From Strigamia acuminata (taxonomy: Eukaryota > Arthropoda > Chilopoda > Geophilomorpha > Linotaeniidae), in NCBI GenBank assembly GCA_949358305.1, contig OX442318.1, forward strand, positions 9,530,517 to 9,594,516: a stretch of 64,000 bases of DNA, given 5' to 3'. A model generated the notes under the pieces. The model had not been told where the DNA came from. It did not search any database and saw only the letters and a list, made by a program, of their open reading frames with translations. Both the position numbers and the translations under genes were made by a program. Of the stretch, positions 1 through 9,857 are shown in pieces. How positions within the stretch are numbered: the stretch's first letter is position 1; each line of letters begins with the position of its first letter.

Positions 1-6
1 TTTCAC

Positions 7-146
7 TAGCTGCATTCAAAAACTAAAATATTTTGTGTTTTACTTCAATTTTAAACCAAAAATGACATCATTTCCTGTTTAAACCCACGTTAAAACTTAA
101 AATACACTTAAACTAAAATTGTTATTTTTATTTTTGAACGCAGCTA
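7..146. mobile_element. MITE family A, copy 1 (TA-flanked, 140 bp)
   Basis: A non-coding element with terminal inverted repeats: the left end reads TAGCTGCATTCAAAAA and the right end is its near-perfect reverse complement (TTTTTGAACGCAGCTA). A TA at each border fits a Tc1/mariner-type TA duplication. A nearly identical 140-bp copy lies at 38218-38357 in the same orientation, and a longer relative at 34935-35559 shares the ends. Solo ends also appear near 15101-15116 and 43190. No coding capacity. Confidence 0.75.
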
Positions 147-222
147 CGATTTCATTAAAAAATCGGTGAATTTTCTGAACATACGAGAAGTTCCCCTAAT
201 CAATTAAATACCCTTTTAATAT

Positions 223-401
223 TGTTGGAATGTTTTATACGTCATCTCGGCATGATGTTTTGTATTGGACCACCCACTGGTCACTCCCTTTCCCCTTCAC
301 CCTTCACTTCCTGTCCTACTAGAATAAACGCTAGTCGCAGCACAAGTTGCTCTGCGACCTAAAATATATATATCTACATAAATCTAACTCATCCACCATC
401 A
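223..401 (+). repeat. 5' LTR of Copia element
   Basis: This 179-bp direct repeat begins TGTTGG and ends CCATCA (TG...CA borders). By eye it is identical to 4825-5003. It contains a polyadenylation signal AATAAA at 323-328 and a TA-rich stretch near 363-376. The 5 bp before it (218-222, AATAT) match the 5 bp after the 3' LTR (5004-5008). Confidence 0.95.
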
Positions 402-418
402 GGTTATGGGTCCAACAC
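402..418 (+). other. Primer-binding site, half-tRNA initiator Met type
   Basis: The bases directly after the 5' LTR read GGTTATGGGTCCAACAC. This is close to the reverse complement of the anticodon stem-loop of animal initiator tRNA-Met, from the CAU anticodon region, with about two differences. Drosophila copia is known to prime with the 5' half of this tRNA rather than its 3' CCA end. The site lacks the TGG start expected for a 3'-end primer. Family knowledge plus sequence match; not tested. Confidence 0.65.
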
Positions 419-626
419 CTGCATACACTACGCAACAGTGAGTTACGAACATTTTTCCCGAAAAATCGCAAAAAGACATCAAAAATCGAAAAGTCAAGCC
501 GTGAACGAGCGACCACGTGTACACCCGAGCTGAGAGACGTGCATCAAGCCACATCAAGCCGTGTAACCACCAAACGCAATTCAAACAGTGCCAGGCAAAT
601 ATTTTTTGAACTTTTGAAAACGAAAA

Positions 627-3600
627 ATGGAATCAGTTCGAGGATTTAAAGTAGAAAAACTCGGTGAGGACAATTATGAATCTTGGAAAACTGAGATGAA
701 AAACGTGTTAATTTGCAACAAACTTTGGGCGTACGTGTGCAAACGTACAGTCAAACCGGAGGCCACGGAGGAAGCCCCAAACACCACGGCAGTGAACGAA
801 TGGCTAGAGAAAGACGAAATCGCTCTCGCAACCATTGGATTGGGCATAAACCGCACGCACCAAGGCGCCATCAGCTCAGCCACAACGTCCGCCGAGGCTT
901 GGGACAAGTTGGAAGCATTCTTTCAACCGAAGGGCCCGCACCGAAAAATGTTTTTGTTCAAAAAGTTAATCAACATGAGAAAATCCGACGACGAGACGAT
1001 GAATGCTCATTTGAACAATTTCGATGAAACAGCACAGAATTTAAAACAGACCGGTAGTACGCTCGACGATGATTTGTTGGTGATTTTGCTAATGGACACG
1101 CTTCCCGACACGTTCGCATTGTTCCGCTCATCAATTAAAATGAGAGAAACGTTACCCGACCTCGCCGCAGTAAGAATTAAATTGCTGCAAGAAGACGAGG
1201 ACTTACGTAAAAACGAAAAGGCGCCGCAAAATGCTTTGGCCGCCAAAACTTTTGCCAAAAACAACAACCATCCATTTAAATTTAAAGGAAAATGTAATAA
1301 ATGCGGTTTGGTGGGACATTTGGCAAAAGACTGCCGTAGGAAGAGGCCAGGCCACGCAGGCAAATCGAACAACACTGACAAGACGGTCGACGCCGTAGCA
1401 CTTACCGCGACCGTCGTATCAACGTATCAAATCGTAGACGAAAATGTAATGCCGACTGAACGCGACGAAAAAGTGACGCCGACTGAACGTGTCGTAACAA
1501 TCGCAACAACAATTGATCAACCCGAATTAGCAAATTATGCCGTCGCATACCAAAGTAATCATGCAATAAATAATATCGAATGGTGTCTCGACAGCGGCGC
1601 ATCGCGCCACATGTGCAAAAATCGCGAAATGTTTTCCAGTCTAAATGAAACGATGAAGGGAACAATTCGAACCGCTTCCAAGACGTACGTAAAAAGCGAA
1701 GGACTTGGAAAAATACACCTCGATATGGACGATTACGACAAACCAATTGTTTTGGAGGACGTCATGTTTGCACCCGATTTGAGCGGAAATTTAATGTCGG
1801 TACCACGCATCACAAGCCAGGGCGCTGAAGTAATTTTTACTGAGAAAACCGCAACAATCAGCAAGAAGGGAAAAACAGTCATGAAGGCGGAGCGACGAGG
1901 CGACATGTTCATCGTACGAACGAAACCACTGCAGATTGCAAACGTCGCCACTGGAAAAATCAGCCTAAACTCGAAAACATGGCACCATCGTTTTGGACAT
2001 TTGAATTTGGGCGCTTTGCAACAACTAAGAAAATACGAAATGGTAAATGGACTGAAATTCGATACTGCAAACGAAACATTTGACTGCGAGATTTGTGCAA
2101 AGGGAAAAATTCACCGAAGCTCACACCCATCGTCGTCAACACGCGCGGACGACGTGCTCGACTTGATCCACTCCGACATTTGCGGACCAATGCCGACCAC
2201 GTCACTCGGAGGAGCCCGTTATTTTGCAACGTTCATCGATGACAAATCCCGCTACACCGAAGTCGCAATTTTGAAAGAAAGAGGCGAAATTTTCCGAGCA
2301 TTTCAAAACTTCAAGCGAAGAGTCGAACTCGAAACCGGACGAAAAATTAAGAAAATTCGCAGCGACAATGCCAAGGAATACGTCAGCGCCACATTCAACA
2401 AATTCTTGGAAGATGAAGGGATTCGCCGCCAACTCTCAGTCGAGTACACGCCAAAACAAAATGGCGTTTCCGAGAGAATGAACCGCACGCTGTGTGAAAT
2501 GGCAAGATGCATGATGATAGAATCGAATCTGCCGCCACCCCTTTGGGCCGAAATTATTGACAGCGCTGTTTTCATCAGAAATCGATGCCCGACCAAGTCA
2601 TTAGAAAACCAAACACCATTTGAAGTATGGCACGGCAAGAAGCCATTTATTGGTTTCTTGAGAAGACTGGGCAGCAAAGCCATCGTGTTGCAGCAGGGAC
2701 CTGGAAAGGGAAAATTTGAGGCCAAAGGAACCAAATTGACATTAATAGGCTATTCAGCTGAATCAAAAGCATACAAACTTTATGATGCTGCCCGACGAAG
2801 AGTCGTGAAAAGCTGCCACGTCAAAATTTTCGAGTCAACCGATGCCATCTCAAATAATGGCGAAAAATCATTTGCTGATCCATTTTTTATTTTTCCTAGT
2901 TTTGACGAACCCGAAAGCCCGCTGCCTGACGCCATTACTGCGCGCAACAATGACAACGAAATTGAAACAGAAGGAGAAATCGATGTCGATGAAGCCGACG
3001 CACAAATTCCGATTGCAAATCAACCTGCTGAAGCCAAACGAGGCCCAGGACGTCCAAAAATCGTTAGGACCGGAAAACCAGGGCGCCCGTCGAAGCAATA
3101 CAAATTGATCCAAGCAAACGAAAATCAACCCGCAAACGAAAATTCAGAAACAGCATTCGACCCAAACGAGGACCATGCCAATTTCGTCTGCGGCTCACTC
3201 CCATCAGACCCAATCACCGTCGAAGAAGCGATGTCCAGAGACGATCGAAATGAATGGCGCAAGGCCATGCAAAACGAAATCGACGCACTGAAGGAGATGG
3301 GGACATGGATACTTGTGGACAAACCTAAAAATCGAAAAGTCATTTTCTCACGTTGGGTTTTCCGCATCAAACGGGACAAACAAGGCAACATAGACCGATA
3401 CAAGGGACGATTGGTTGCCAAGGGATTCATGCAAAAAGAAGGAGTGGACTTCAACGAAACCTACGCCCCTGTGGTTCGATACAACTCCATTCGCACTCTC
3501 ATCGCGTATGCAGTCGAGAAGGGATGGCTAATCCACCAAATGGACGTCGTTGCCGCCTACATTCAGGGCGAACTCGATGAAGAAATTTTCATGCGGCAAC

Positions 3601-3695
3601 CAGACGGTTTCATTGAAGAGGGACAAGAAGAAAAAGTCTGTCTACCTAAAGAAATCACTCTACGGACTCAAGCAAGCCGGAAGGAATTGGCATAA
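627..3695 (+). CDS. Copia Gag-protease-integrase and start of reverse transcriptase
   Basis: A 1022-residue frame encoding the first part of a Copia polyprotein. Residues 1-200 are a Gag of the UBN2 type. A CCHC zinc knuckle runs from C223 to C236 (CX2CX4HX4C). The protease motif is DSGAS with catalytic D322. A pre-integrase HHCC zinc module begins near W452. The integrase catalytic triad is D517, D580 and E616. A linker with two G-R-P motifs lies at residues 805-823. The RT domain begins near residue 870 and reads well until about 3640, after which this frame gives about 15 unrelated residues and stops. The ATG at 627 is chosen because it opens directly into the Gag domain. Gag and Pol share one frame, as is usual in Copia elements. 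Confidence 0.93.
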   Translation: MESVRGFKVEKLGEDNYESWKTEMKNVLICNKLWAYVCKRTVKPEATEEAPNTTAVNEWLEKDEIALATIGLGINRTHQGAISSATTSAEAWDKLEAFFQPKGPHRKMFLFKKLINMRKSDDETMNAHLNNFDETAQNLKQTGSTLDDDLLVILLMDTLPDTFALFRSSIKMRETLPDLAAVRIKLLQEDEDLRKNEKAPQNALAAKTFAKNNNHPFKFKGKCNKCGLVGHLAKDCRRKRPGHAGKSNNTDKTVDAVALTATVVSTYQIVDENVMPTERDEKVTPTERVVTIATTIDQPELANYAVAYQSNHAINNIEWCLDSGASRHMCKNREMFSSLNETMKGTIRTASKTYVKSEGLGKIHLDMDDYDKPIVLEDVMFAPDLSGNLMSVPRITSQGAEVIFTEKTATISKKGKTVMKAERRGDMFIVRTKPLQIANVATGKISLNSKTWHHRFGHLNLGALQQLRKYEMVNGLKFDTANETFDCEICAKGKIHRSSHPSSSTRADDVLDLIHSDICGPMPTTSLGGARYFATFIDDKSRYTEVAILKERGEIFRAFQNFKRRVELETGRKIKKIRSDNAKEYVSATFNKFLEDEGIRRQLSVEYTPKQNGVSERMNRTLCEMARCMMIESNLPPPLWAEIIDSAVFIRNRCPTKSLENQTPFEVWHGKKPFIGFLRRLGSKAIVLQQGPGKGKFEAKGTKLTLIGYSAESKAYKLYDAARRRVVKSCHVKIFESTDAISNNGEKSFADPFFIFPSFDEPESPLPDAITARNNDNEIETEGEIDVDEADAQIPIANQPAEAKRGPGRPKIVRTGKPGRPSKQYKLIQANENQPANENSETAFDPNEDHANFVCGSLPSDPITVEEAMSRDDRNEWRKAMQNEIDALKEMGTWILVDKPKNRKVIFSRWVFRIKRDKQGNIDRYKGRLVAKGFMQKEGVDFNETYAPVVRYNSIRTLIAYAVEKGWLIHQMDVVAAYIQGELDEEIFMRQPDGFIEEGQEEKVCLPKEITLRTQASRKELA

Positions 3696-4776
3696 GAAGC
3701 TAAGTCGCCACCTCCGCAAAAAGATGAAATTAAATCGTAGCAACAAAGATCCGTGTGTCTTCTACAGATTGGAAGAGGGAAAATCCACCATAATTGCAGT
3801 CTACGTAGACGACCTAATCATAATAGCTGAAAACTCCGAAACTATGAACAAGATTAAGTCCGACTTAAGCGATAAATTCAAGATGAAAGACATCGGATCG
3901 CTGAAATACTGCTTGGGGATTGAAATTAATCAAAACGAGGAAGAACACACTGTGCAAATCACTCAGACCAAATACATCGATGAAATTTTGGAACGCTTCA
4001 ACATGACAAACTGCAACACCGTCAGCACACCAATTGACCCTGCACTGAAGCTAACCAAAGAAATGTCACCCAAGACAAACGAAGAAAAGGAGAAAATGAA
4101 AAACGTGCCATATCGCGAGTTAATTGGCGCATTGATTTACCTGTCGAATTCGACTCGCCCAGATTTGGCCTTCGCAGTGAGCAGCCTCAGTCGTTTCTGC
4201 GCAAATCCAGGTGAAACACACTGGAAAGCTGCGAAAAGGGTACTTTCATACTTGAAAGGGACGCGAAAATTAGGCATCACCTACGAGAAGACTGAAGAAA
4301 ATTTGTACGGATTCGCCGACGCGGATTGGGGTGGCGACATCGACGACAGAAGATCGACCACAGGATATGTGTTCATTTTGGCCGGAAGCCCAATCTCGTG
4401 GGCATCCAAGAAGCAACATACCGTTGCACTTTCGACCATGGAGGCTGAGTACATGGCGGTATCGGAGGCAGCAAAGGAACTCCTGCACCTCAGAGGACTT
4501 CTAATTGAGTTAGGCTGCCAAACAATGCAACAGGAAGCAACCGACGTCTTTTGTGACAACCAGGCTGCCATTTGCTTCTCACAAGATCATTCGAGCTATC
4601 ATAATAGCAAGCACATCGACATGCGCTTTCACTTCGCCAAAGAAGTCGTAGAAGATAAGAAAATGAGTCTCCACTACCTGCCAACCACTCAAATGGCAGC
4701 AGATGTCTTCACCAAAGGACTCTACCGACCGAAGCATGAAGATTGTTTAAAAATGTTAAACTTATTTTTGAGTTAA
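3646..4776 (+). CDS. Copia reverse transcriptase (C-terminal part) and RNase H, shifted frame
   Basis: The continuation of pol in the frame one base later. It starts with the conserved KKSLYGLKQA region just after the break, followed by the RT active site YVDD at 3802-3813. RNase H then shows its acidic residues: DADWGGD with the first Asp codon at 4318, the Glu of STMEAEY, and the Asp of CDNQAA. The frame ends with TAA at 4774-4776, 48 bp before the 3' LTR. Because the break sits inside a conserved RT motif, it is a mutation (a 1-bp gain or 2-bp loss) rather than a programmed gag-pol shift. An open frame in this phase begins at 3550 but is spurious before about 3646. Confidence 0.9.
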   Translation, partial: LKKSLYGLKQAGRNWHKKLSRHLRKKMKLNRSNKDPCVFYRLEEGKSTIIAVYVDDLIIIAENSETMNKIKSDLSDKFKMKDIGSLKYCLGIEINQNEEEHTVQITQTKYIDEILERFNMTNCNTVSTPIDPALKLTKEMSPKTNEEKEKMKNVPYRELIGALIYLSNSTRPDLAFAVSSLSRFCANPGETHWKAAKRVLSYLKGTRKLGITYEKTEENLYGFADADWGGDIDDRRSTTGYVFILAGSPISWASKKQHTVALSTMEAEYMAVSEAAKELLHLRGLLIELGCQTMQQEATDVFCDNQAAICFSQDHSSYHNSKHIDMRFHFAKEVVEDKKMSLHYLPTTQMAADVFTKGLYRPKHEDCLKMLNLFLS

Positions 4777-4815
4777 TTTTTTATTGTTTTTTATGTAACC
4801 AACATCATTTGTGAT

Positions 4816-4824
4816 GAGAAGGAG
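4816..4824 (+). other. Polypurine tract of Copia element
   Basis: The purine run GAGAAGGAG lies directly against the TG that opens the 3' LTR, the expected place and composition for the plus-strand primer. Confidence 0.75.
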
Positions 4825-5003
4825 TGTTGGAATGTTTTATACGTCATCTCGGCATGATGTTTTGTATTGGACCACCCACTGGTCACTCCCTTTCCCCTTC
4901 ACCCTTCACTTCCTGTCCTACTAGAATAAACGCTAGTCGCAGCACAAGTTGCTCTGCGACCTAAAATATATATATCTACATAAATCTAACTCATCCACCA
5001 TCA
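4825..5003 (+). repeat. 3' LTR of Copia element
   Basis: A 179-bp copy that reads identically to 223-401, with AATAAA at 4925-4930. It is followed by the AATAT target duplication at 5004-5008. Confidence 0.95.
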
Positions 5004-6106
5004 AATATTTATTCTGCAAAACACTTAAAGGAAATTCCTTTTTAGCGATAGTGACTTTTGGGATCACTACAATACAAAAACAACAGAGTGAAACAAGCAA
5101 ACAAAACAAACGCATGTATATAATTGCGTTAAAACTCAACTGGAAGACCGGACAAGTTTATAAAGAAACCCCTATTGATATGTAAAACGTCTTTTGCCTT
5201 ATATAGAAGAGGTTAGGATGGGTCATGATAGGCTAAGTAGGTTAGGTTAAAATGCCATGTCATTTTCCCCAGACAGCAGATGTTGCCAACTTAAACAGCA
5301 ATATTTGCTCCCAGCAACATTTAGTTAAAAACAGCGATAACTCACTACGCCGTCCAGAGAGTGCATTATCACCCACAATGCCGTGCAACCCACTTCCATT
5401 TTATTTGTTTTATCACTAGCAACAGCATTATTCCTCATTGTCACCCATGGGCCGAGTACGTTATTCAATTACAAAAGGTTTTATGATCCCAGATCACTTT
5501 TGAATTCACAACTCAACTAAAAAAAAAAAACAGACTGCACCACAATCATTTTCTGCTGTTGGAATTTGGTGTCAGGATTTGTTGTGGTCAGATTGGAAAA
5601 TTTGGTCAAGGCGATGCACACATCCGTCTTTTCGGAAACAAAAGCCGTGCCAAATAAAACCGGCTTTTTTAATTATTTTCACTCCTTAATTAGATATACG
5701 GAAAGTTTAAATTTATTTTTTGTAAAGAGAGATCACGTAGAAAATGAAACAAGAAAGGAAATTTAAAATTAATTTAAAGCCCCGGACCAGCCATATCACT
5801 TTGTTCCATCCAACTGACATCGTGTGATGGATTCACTGCAGTCAAGAGTTCATCAGCAAACACCGAAACCTACTCAGTCCATTCTTACATTGCACGCATC
5901 TCATCCCAAACTATATTTCTACACAATGTGGACAGTGAACCATCTTCCACTTTGAAAACCATAAATCTTTCTTCTTCGCAACACATTTATTTATACTTTC
6001 TGAAAAAAAAATTGACAAGCCACCACAGAGCTATTCGAAAGTCCTTTTTCTGGTCTTTTCATATTTAATTTATTTCGCACCACGAAATCTCATTTGTAAA
6101 GATAGT
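5004..6106. other. Gene-free AT-rich stretch
   Basis: I see no convincing exon, RNA gene or bordered repeat here. Short open frames (for example 5566-5766) lack recognisable motifs and fit chance in AT-rich DNA. Confidence 0.6.
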
Positions 6107-6114
6107 GTGACTAT

Positions 6115-6609
6115 TAGGCTTGTGCTATTAATTTTTGTCGCAAATGCGATTGCGATATTGGATTGTTGCGATTTTTTTGCGATATATTGCATTTGCGATA
6201 TATTGCAATATAATCGCAATAATCGCATTAAATCGCAATAATTCGCAATAATTCGCAATATTTCGCAATAATTCGCAATAATCGCAATAATCGCAATATC
6301 GCAAGATAACGCAATTTATCGCAATTAATTGAATTTATTTACTGAAAAAAGTTTATTTAAAACCAAATTGAAGAAACAAATGTGAAAAGAAAAGAAAATT
6401 TAGCATTGTTGGTCCACCCACACTCCATCTATATGCGATTTTTGTTAAATCGCAATAATTGCAATAATTCGCAATAATTCGCATTAATTCGCAATTCGCA
6501 ATAATTCGCATGTGCGATATATCGCAAACAACAGCTAGTGAATTAAATAGCTGCAATATTCAACCAAAAAAAATCGCATTGCGATTAATTGAAAATTCGC
6601 ACATGCCTA
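6115..6609. mobile_element. hAT-like non-autonomous element with 8-bp duplication
   Basis: A 495-bp element with ends TAGGCTTGTGC and (reverse complement of the right end) TAGGCATGTGC. It is flanked by a perfect 8-bp duplication GTGACTAT at 6107-6114 and 6610-6617. Eight-base duplications and short TIRs are diagnostic of the hAT superfamily. The interior consists almost wholly of degenerate TCGCAATAAT-type short repeats and codes for nothing. Confidence 0.85.
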
Positions 6610-6651
6610 GTGACTATATTTAAAACTTCTGTTTCCTATGTGTAACTCTTA

Positions 6652-7056
6652 TATACTCTTTCCACATTCAAGAGGAGCCCTGGAAGCTTGGCTCCCATTG
6701 GCCGAGCCATTTCACTTGTGTATTGATACAGAAAAAAGAACCAAAACACCAGAAATGCATGAAACAGACGTACAGATATAAATAGAAGTACAGACATTGC
6801 AATCGATTTCCTATTGTTTGGAAATTGCATTTTAATTAAAAACAACATAAAACTTTATTTCAAAAATAGAAAACATATTTTATTTCTATTATTATTATAA
6901 TAATTATTATTATTATTTATATTATTCTGGAAAACACTAAAAATCACAGGGAACTACTTTTCCTAGTAGAAGTAGTTCAACTGCAGTTCTGAGTAATCAG
7001 ATTAGGCCAACGGGAGCCAAGCTTCCAGGGCTCCTATTGAATGTGGAAAGAGTATA
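6652..7056. mobile_element. TIR element family B, copy 1
   Basis: A 405-bp element with inverted repeats of about 50 bp. The left end begins TATACTCTTTCCACATTC and contains GAGCCCTGGAAGCTTGGCTC; the right end is the reverse complement. TA borders are present. The subterminal sequence (CCATTGGCCGAGCC, then CACTTGT and TATTGATAC) is shared with 23766-24176, so both belong to one family. No coding capacity. Confidence 0.75.
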
Positions 7057-7356
7057 CTACGTTTACATGCACCGAATATTTTGAGTGGTGAATAATTCGA
7101 GTTCTGAAAAAATCAAATTGTTGTGTTTACATGGAGAAAATAATTCACGATCACTTTCGGTTTTTGACCAATGGAGAAGTGGCGAAAGCGATGTGCGCAT
7201 GCGCAATAAAAATAGTTCGAGTTCACTCGAATTAAACAACCTTCTGCGAGGGATTATTCACTACTCGAATAATCCTTGTCATCCCTGTTTACACGACAGT
7301 TGTGCAAAAGAAATATTTAATCTCACTCGAAATATTCCGTGCATGTAAACATAGTA
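7055..7356. mobile_element. TIR element family C, copy 1
   Basis: A 302-bp element with inverted repeats of about 30 bp: left TACTACGTTTACATGCAC, right end its reverse complement with one or two changes. It abuts family B copy 1 and the two share the TA at 7055-7056. A longer element with a similar GTTTACATG end lies at 27621-28185. The 87-codon open frame inside has no recognisable domain. Confidence 0.7.
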
Positions 7357-8538
7357 TAAGTTAGTCCACCGAGCCAGAAACTAAACCGAACTGAAACCAT
7401 TAAAACTCAGTTTGCTTTAATTTTCCAATGCAAAATACATTTAACTGAAAAAGTAACCACAATATTTGCCACTGTAGCATTTCTCTCGTGACGCCGCTTT
7501 CCAGAAACCACCAAAACTTCTGTCTTGACCAGCTGCACCACTATTGATAAAATAACCGCTTGAATAATTATCATAACTTATGAGGCCTCGACAAATATAA
7601 TCATTTGAAACCCTTTGTTTAAACTGCCTATTCCATTGCAATTGTCCAAAACCACACTCCTAAAATGGCCATCAAATTGTGAGTAATAAAAATGAAAACA
7701 AAAAAAAATGTATAGAAACCAATTTCTAGCTCCACTTTATTGGACAATTCTTAGCAACAGAAACAAACCCCTTCCTTTTATTGCTCTCATAACATCAATT
7801 GAGATTTCTTTTCCCTCCATTCTTTCATTCAATATCCAAACAAAACAAAAGCCCCCCAAAAAAATTAAATATCAATAGAAAAAAATAAAAAATAAAAAAA
7901 AAAAACCATTCAAGATTTTTCCTAAATCTTAAATCTTGCCGTGTGAAAGTCGTTGGCATGTGTACACATGGAAACATGTAAATAATATGAAAAGACGACG
8001 CTCAGACGGCACTTGCACTAAAGTTGGCCCATGCATCAAATATTTAATAACGACAGCATGCGAATAGCTTGCTTTTAATTTCAAGCTCCCGCTTAATTTA
8101 GCGACATTTATGTGCATGCTGGAGGAGAAAACGGCTATCCTCTATATGAGCCCATCAAAGACCAAACAAAGTGTGGAATGCGTATACATGGACAGGAGGT
8201 TAAGGATAAAACTTGGTCCCACCCCTCCCACTCTTAAAGCTAATTTTAGAAATCCCGGATAGATAAGTTTCAGCACATTATACACAATTTTAACTATTAC
8301 TGTTATGATTACTTGAGGTACATGTGTCATTATGCATGATTGACACGAAGTGAGAATTATTATTTCTTTAGTTACACTTGAATGCCACCAGATGGTGCTG
8401 CTCCGAACAATATTGTTACGTGGTTTGCGCGAATAGGAACGCCCGATTATCGGTGTCGTCTGTACGCGTAACAATATCTTCAACAATGACGTTAATATTA
8501 AATCTTGACCTTGCTTTCAAGGTCAACTGTTTTGTTAC
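7357..8538. other. Gene-free stretch
   Basis: AT-rich sequence with A-tracts near 7880-7910. I found no exon with plausible splice sites and no bordered repeat. Confidence 0.55.
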
Positions 8539-8686
8539 TACCCCGCCTTTAAGTGGCATGCCGCTATAAGTGAAATTACCAACTTTTGGAAATCTAGCAA
8601 ATGCCACTAAAATGCCGGTAAAAAAGGCGTTTACCGACAGTCTGGTTAAGCCCGCGTTATAGCGACATGCCGCTTAAAGCGAGGTA
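8539..8686. mobile_element. Palindromic MITE, family E (TACC ends)
   Basis: A 148-bp near-palindrome. The left arm TACCCCGCCTTTAAGTGGC continues to CGCTATAA and matches the reverse complement of the right arm ending at GCGAGGTA with few changes. TA borders. A single arm with the same start (TACCCCACTTTAAGCGGC) is found near 9515-9545. Confidence 0.65.
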
Positions 8687-9592
8687 TATTACGGTATAAT
8701 TGGATAATAAGCTGTAAGTAACATCATTTATTTGTTGTTCATACAATTAATATTTTGCTTCACAACTTTGCAACATTTATCGTTTTATGTGCACGTAGCC
8801 CCAAATGGTTAATGCCCTCCTGTCCGAAGAAAAAGTCTTCCCATTACCTATTTAAGAGCAGTAAAATGAGCTGAAATAAAATATCTTAACTGCCATCCTT
8901 AATTTGTTCAACTGCTGACCCTTAAAGAAGCAGTATTATACATTTAACAGATTTAAACAACTTTCCTATTTAATTAGTGGTCGCAAATAGGTTCATTAAG
9001 TTCAATTATTTACACTAATTACAATGACACTCATGTAAATGCTCATGCTTGAGCAAGGTTCACACAGTGTTCACAGACTAGCAGTAAGGAAAAGCAGCAA
9101 TGCAAAAACAAGGTATACATTGGCTAAACCAATATACAGTATTGTACCATTGATGAATAAAGCTCCGCTTGTGATATGTGAATGTCATTCATCTCAGTGA
9201 CATGGCAATAAAAAAAGGTGATGGAGTGATAACATCAACAAGCAAATAAAGACTTAGCAACTCAGCCAATGACAAAGTCATGCAGTGACATGATTAATTA
9301 TCAGCACATGACCACAATGTTTTTAGATTCAAAACTAAAAAAAAAAAAAATTATTGAATTGGTCAAAAAACAGCAACTACAGCAACAATAGTAACTATTT
9401 CTAGAATCAATCTTAACCGATTATAGTGCAGCACAGTTTTTGGACCCAGTTTCCGTTCCAGTTTCTACCTCTGTTCCGAACACTTTAAATGCATTCAGCA
9501 TTCAATTTATCGCATTACCCCACTTTAAGCGGCATGCAGCTTACGGCGGAATAATATGTAATGAAAATTCTATGGTTATTACAATTTGAAAG
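8687..9592. other. Gene-free stretch with one family E half-copy
   Basis: No exon or RNA gene seen. The only structure is a single inverted-repeat arm near 9515-9545 that matches the left end of 8539-8686. Confidence 0.5.
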
Positions 9593-9664
9593 TACAGTCG
9601 AACATCGTCATAACGAACCGCGATATAACAAATTCTTTGTTATAACGTCCTTTGCTCGACTGCA
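9593..9664. mobile_element. pogo/Tigger-like MITE, short copy
   Basis: A very short element whose left end TACAGTCGAACATCGTCATA and right end (reverse complement TGCAGTCGAGC, then GTTATAACAAAG) resemble the ends of the neighbouring 9670-9857 element. The CAGTCGAA...TTATAACGAA pattern is typical of pogo/Tigger termini. Confidence 0.55.
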
Positions 9665-9669
9665 GTTAA

Positions 9670-9857
9670 TACAGTCAAAACTCTTTATAACGAATCGCGA
9701 TATAATGAATTATCGATATAACGAATACCTAAAAATGACCGGTTTGGTTGGCTGCCCAAAGAACACCATGTTAAAAAATTTCGATATAACGAATGCTCGT
9801 TATAACAAATCAATTTTTCGGGTCCCTTGCGATTCGTTATAAAGAGTTTCGACCGTA
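9670..9857. mobile_element. pogo/Tigger-like MITE
   Basis: A 188-bp element including flanking TA dinucleotides. The left end CAGTCAAAACTCTTTATAAC and the right end (reverse complement CGGTCGAAACTCTTTATAAC) form inverted repeats of about 27 bp that continue into GAATCGC. Ends of this kind and the TA target are typical of the pogo/Tigger branch of Tc1/mariner. The interior repeats ATAACGAAT and codes for nothing. Confidence 0.75.

Larger units (their letters stand above)
223..5003 (+). mobile_element. Ty1/copia LTR retrotransposon, nearly complete
   Basis: A 4781-bp element with 179-bp LTRs, a 5-bp target duplication (AATAT), a primer-binding site right after the 5' LTR, a single gag-pol frame and a purine tract before the 3' LTR. 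The domain order Gag, protease, integrase, reverse transcriptase, RNase H (integrase before RT) defines the Copia/Pseudoviridae type. The matching LTRs imply a recent insertion. Pol is broken by one frameshift near 3640, so this copy is probably not autonomous unless that base is a sequencing error. Confidence 0.95.

Noticed and set aside
347-649. 100-codon + frame starting in the Copia 5' LTR
   Set aside because: It overlaps the primer site and leader and the first Gag codons in another frame; no motif. Chance frame.
1007-2734. Several minus-strand frames of 70-140 codons inside the Copia gag-pol
   Set aside because: They mirror a strongly supported + strand polyprotein and have no domains; antisense shadows.
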